DNA from: Sipunculus nudus
Lineage: Eukaryota > Annelida > Sipuncula > Golfingiida > Sipunculidae
DNA length: 64,000 nucleotides
NCBI GenBank assembly: GCA_026874595.1
Contig: CM049316.1
Location: forward strand, 50,911,676-50,975,675
Reading direction: 5' to 3'
Positions 60,550 through 64,000 of this stretch are shown here, one piece after another; within the stretch, counting starts at the first letter, position 1, and every line of letters begins with the position of its first letter. The notes below the pieces were generated by a model, which worked only from the letters and a program-made list of their open reading frames with translations, was not told the origin of the DNA and did no database searches. The position numbers and the translations under genes are program-made.

Positions 60550-63163
60550 AACTAGACATTTCTTGGCACCGCAGGTGCCAGAGTATCCCCAGACATAGTA
60601 GCCCCCCCCACCCTTTAAGAACAGACCCCCAATTTTGGCAGCATATACTGACACTTGGCATATTTATTGTTTTTTCCATCTAACAATCCACAATCTTGTT
60701 GAAGATGTTGGTCCTGTGACCTTGATTGTTTTAAAGATGTGTCCTGTGACCTTGACCTTTGACCTCATGACTCCAAAATCAATTTGGGTCTTGCTTTTCC
60801 AATGGGACATATGCAAGTCAAGTTTGAAATCTATACATCAATAAAGCAGGAATTATCATCCAGAAACTAATTTTTTTTGACAGGTGGCTCCTGTGACCTT
60901 CACCTTTGACCTTGTGACCTCACAATTGATAGTGTTCTTCCTCTCTAGGTAGGAGAACTATATGTGCAAGATGAAAAATCTGAGATGAAATGTTTGGCTG
61001 AAAATGCATCCACATCTTTTTAAAGATGTGTCCTGTGACCTTGACCTTTGACCTCATGACCCCAAAATCAATTTGGGTCTTGCTTTTCCAATGGGACATA
61101 TACAAGTCAAGTTTGAAATCCATACATCAATAAAAGCAGGAATTATCATCCAGAAACTAATTTTTGGACAGATGGCTCCTGTGACCTTCACCTTTGACCT
61201 TGTGACCTCAAAATTGATAGGGGTCTTCCACTCTTGGCAGGTGAACTATATGTGCAAGATGAAAGATCTCAGATGAATTTTTTGGCTGAAATTGCATCCA
61301 CAACCTTTATAAAGAGGTTTCCTGTGACCTTGACCTTTGACCTCATGATCCCAAAATCAATTCGGGTCTTGCTTTTCCAATGGGTCAAATACAAGTCAAG
61401 TTTGAAATCCATACATCAATAAAAGAAGGAATTATCATCTAGAAACTAATTTTTGGACAGATGGCTCCTGTGAACTTCACCTTTGACCTTGTGACCTCAA
61501 AATTGATAGGGGTCTTCCACTCTTGGCAGGTGAACTATATGTGCAAAATGAAAGATCTCAGATGAATTTTTTGGCTGAAATTGCATCCCCAACCTTTTTA
61601 ATGATGTATCCTGTGACCTTGACCCTTGACCTCATGACCCCAAAATCAATTTTGGTCTTGCTTTTCCAATGGGACATATACAAGTCAAGTTTGAAAACCA
61701 CACATCAATAAAAGCAGGAATTATCATCCAGAAACTAATTTTTGGACAGATGGCTACTGTGACCTTCACCTTTGACCTTGTGACCTCAAAATTGATAGGG
61801 TTCTTCCTCTCTTGGCAGGTGAACTATATGTGCAAGATGAAAGATCTGAGATGAAATGTTTGGCTGAAAATGCATCCACATCTTTTTAAAGATGTGTCCT
61901 GTGACCTTGACCTTTGACCTCATGACTCCAAAATCAATTTTGGTCTTGCTTTTCCAATGGGACATATACAAGTCAAGTTTGAAATCCATACATCAAAAAA
62001 AGCAGGAATTATCATCCAGAAACTAATTTTTGGACAGATGGCTCCTGTGACCTTCACCTTTGACCTTGTGACCTCAAAATTGATAGGGGTCTTCCACTCT
62101 TGGCAGGTGAACTGTATGTGCAAGATGAAAGATCTCAGATGAATTTTTTGGCTGAAATTGCATCCACAACCTTTTTAAAGATGTGTCCTGTGACCTTGAC
62201 CTTTGACCTCATGACCCCAAAATCAATTCAGGTCTTGCTTTTCCAATGGGTCAAATACAAGTCAAGTTTGAAATCCATACATCAATAAAAGAAGGAATTA
62301 TCATCCAGAAACTAATTTTTGGACAGATAGCTCCTGTGGCCTTGACCTTTGACCTTGTGACCCCAAAATTTCTATGGATCATCCACTATTGGCAAGTGAG
62401 CTATATATTCAAGATTGAAAACCTGGGATGAAAGTTTGGCTTAAAATGCATCTACAGTATATTTTAAAATGCCAGTCCAGTGACCTTGACCTTTGACCTC
62501 ATGACCCTAGAACCTATAGGGTTCTTACTTTAGTGGTGGGCCATACATAAGTCATGTTTGAAATCTATATGGCTATCAACACTGGAGATATCATATGAGG
62601 AGTGTGATTTTCACCATATATGGCAATATTCAAGGTCAAGGCCACTCACATAGGAAAGGTCATGACCCCAATTTAAATAACCATCATCCCATAACCCATA
62701 CCTATGTATATGCATAATATAAAAGAAATCTGTCCATTAGTTTTTGACTTATAATGCTCACAGTACTGTAAGGTGGCAATTTTGGGAGTATTAAACGGCA
62801 TGAAAACAAGTAAAGAATAATAGGTGGCGCCACCAGTTTCTGGAACATGACAACCCTATCCATGATCTTCCATCAACTTGATTTTAGGATAAACCTATGC
62901 AAGATTTCTTGAGATATTAAAGAATTTGTGTGATTTTCCCCAAAATTGGACCTATTCAAGGTCAAGGACACTCTCCTAGTAAAGGTCATGACCTCATTTT
63001 AAATAGGCGTCGTCCTCTTACCCATATCTATACATATACCAAGTTTGGTAAAGTTCCTTGAAATATTTTTTGGGTTATCGCGCCAACAAGATTTATATGC
63101 GGCGGCGGCGGGACCGGTATGAAAACATAGTATCCCCCGACTTTGTCTGGGGATACAATGATT
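60550..63163 (+). mobile_element. Non-autonomous element E, copy 2 (long)
   Basis: Left end AACTAGACATTTCTTGGCAC and hairpin GGCACC-gca-GGTGCC; right end GCGGCGGCGGGACC and GACTTTGTCTGGGGATAC. The core is the 289-bp array. The right portion 62440-63163 parallels 16900-17587 of copy 1. Confidence 0.75.
60700..62450 (+). repeat. 289-bp tandem array rich in TGACCTTTGACCT
   Basis: GCAGGTGAACT(A/G)TATGTGCA recurs near 61238, 61527, 61816 and 62105, 289 bp apart; about six units. Each unit has two clusters of TGACCT half-sites (CCTTGACCTTTGACCTCATG and CTTCACCTTTGACCTTGTG). The frequent 60-70 codon open frames on both strands are shadows of this array. Confidence 0.9.
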
Positions 63164-63598
63164 GCAGAAGGCGACCCCAGTCTTATAAGTAAAAGATGGA
63201 GGAGTCCAAGATCTATGGATATGCACAATTTCAGGCCAATAGGACAAGTCACTCATCATTAAAGGGCATTAATTTATTCTTCAAAAAATGGGATGGTAGG
63301 TGGCGCCACCTGTCTGGTTGACAAGAAAACTTTCAAAGATGAATGGACATGCCAAATTTCAGACCAATACCTTGAACCACTTCAGAGATATGAGCAATTT
63401 CCACTGAAAGCAAACATACGGATGGACTCCACACAATAACGATTGCAGATAGCGCCACCAGTCTTGAATACAAGATGGAGGTATCAAAGATCAATGGACA
63501 TGCACAATTTCTGCCAAATCTGTCCATTAGTTTTAGACTTATACTGCACATAGTACTGTCAAGTGGCAATGATGGATAATTATAAGGCCTGAAAAAAA
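63164..63598 (+). repeat. GGTGGCGCCACC modules and E-like tail
   Basis: GTAGGTGGCGCCACCTGTCTG at about 63296, CCAGTCTT phrases and AGTACTGTCAAGTGGCAAT, as near 17190 and 62766. No gene. Confidence 0.6.
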
Positions 63599-64000
63599 CT
63601 AGATGTGTCGGAACGACACGAATGCCCCCGCCTGGGGCAAATAAGAAACATTTGTTAAATTTTGTAAATTTTTTTAAGTTCAGGAAGTGTTGTATGGTCA
63701 AAAGTAGGTCAACAAGGGCAAAATGCAAACTCGATCTGTAAAGGGTCAAACTCAAGCAACACACCAAAAATCAGGCCAGTATCTGCAAGCATTGTGAAAA
63801 AAAGTCCATATATGTGCATTTTTCATGAAAATTTCTGTCTTTCATGAAATTTTCTATGTTCAGGATCTGTCATATGGTGAAAAATAGGTTAACTGGGACG
63901 AAACGCGAACTCGATCTGTAAGTGGTCATTATGCGCCCACAAACCAAACATTAGGCCAGTATCTGTAAGCATTGCATTGCGAAACTAGAATATTAGCAAA
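63599..64000 (+). mobile_element. Element D second copy with element C start, cut by window end
   Basis: AACTAGATGTGTCGGAACGA then GCATTGCATTGCGAAACTAG at about 63971-63986, identical to the D/C junction at 33095-33114. The C sequence continues to the window end. Confidence 0.8.

Noticed and set aside
60635..62431. Series of 60-70 codon open frames with LTFDLMTPKSI-like peptides
   Set aside because: Produced once per 289-bp unit on both strands; the signal follows the DNA repeat, not a protein.
1..64000. tRNA, rRNA or reverse-transcriptase genes
   Set aside because: No cloverleaf, rRNA-like sequence or RT motif (such as a YxDD block) was recognised by eye; a covariance scan could still find short RNAs.

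Overview
This window is AT-rich eukaryotic (metazoan) DNA. It has long introns with GT/AG splice sites, no operon structure, and mostly interspersed and tandem repeats. The repertoire suggests a marine invertebrate, most likely a bivalve mollusc: rolling-circle elements of Helentron type, non-autonomous elements with tandem-repeat cores, and the repetitive invertebrate family encoding a FEN-like nuclease with a Cys-rich C-terminus. That placement is inference; no marker gene fixes the species.

Layout. 1.27-7.54 kb: a candidate element bounded by diverged inverted repeats, carrying a broken multidomain gene on the minus strand (1667-6129). 9.8-12.2 kb: an interspersed repeat with a 177-bp tandem array. 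12690-13057 and 41578-41701: two minus-strand exons whose splice sites and phase fit one host gene with a 28.5-kb intron. That intron is packed with nested repeats: E, A1, A2, a 277-bp palindromic array split by a 1472-bp TIR element, A3, a hAT-like element, a three-level nest B>D>C, and more arrays. 45.6-54.5 kb: a decayed autonomous Helentron on the minus strand. In transcription order it has a 19-residue His-rich repeat domain, a cysteine-protease-like domain, a charged repeat linker, HUH Rep, Pif1-like helicase and an EEP endonuclease. A 2352-bp TIR element sits between Rep and helicase. 54.7-64 kb: more A, B, F, E and D elements, a MULE-like MITE with long inverted repeats, and a 289-bp array dense in nuclear-receptor-like AGGTCA half-sites.

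How parts relate. Only the two-exon gene looks like ordinary host coding sequence; everything else supportable is mobile or repeat derived. The non-autonomous families A, C, D, E, F and G look like rolling-circle passengers: their left ends begin AACTAGA or AACAAGG, are followed by a short hairpin, and several right ends are hairpins followed by CTAA. The Helentron type seen here is the natural candidate for moving them. Both large protein-coding elements are inactivated by frameshifts, many at homopolymer A runs, and by in-frame stops; assembly error at homopolymers is an alternative for some of these.
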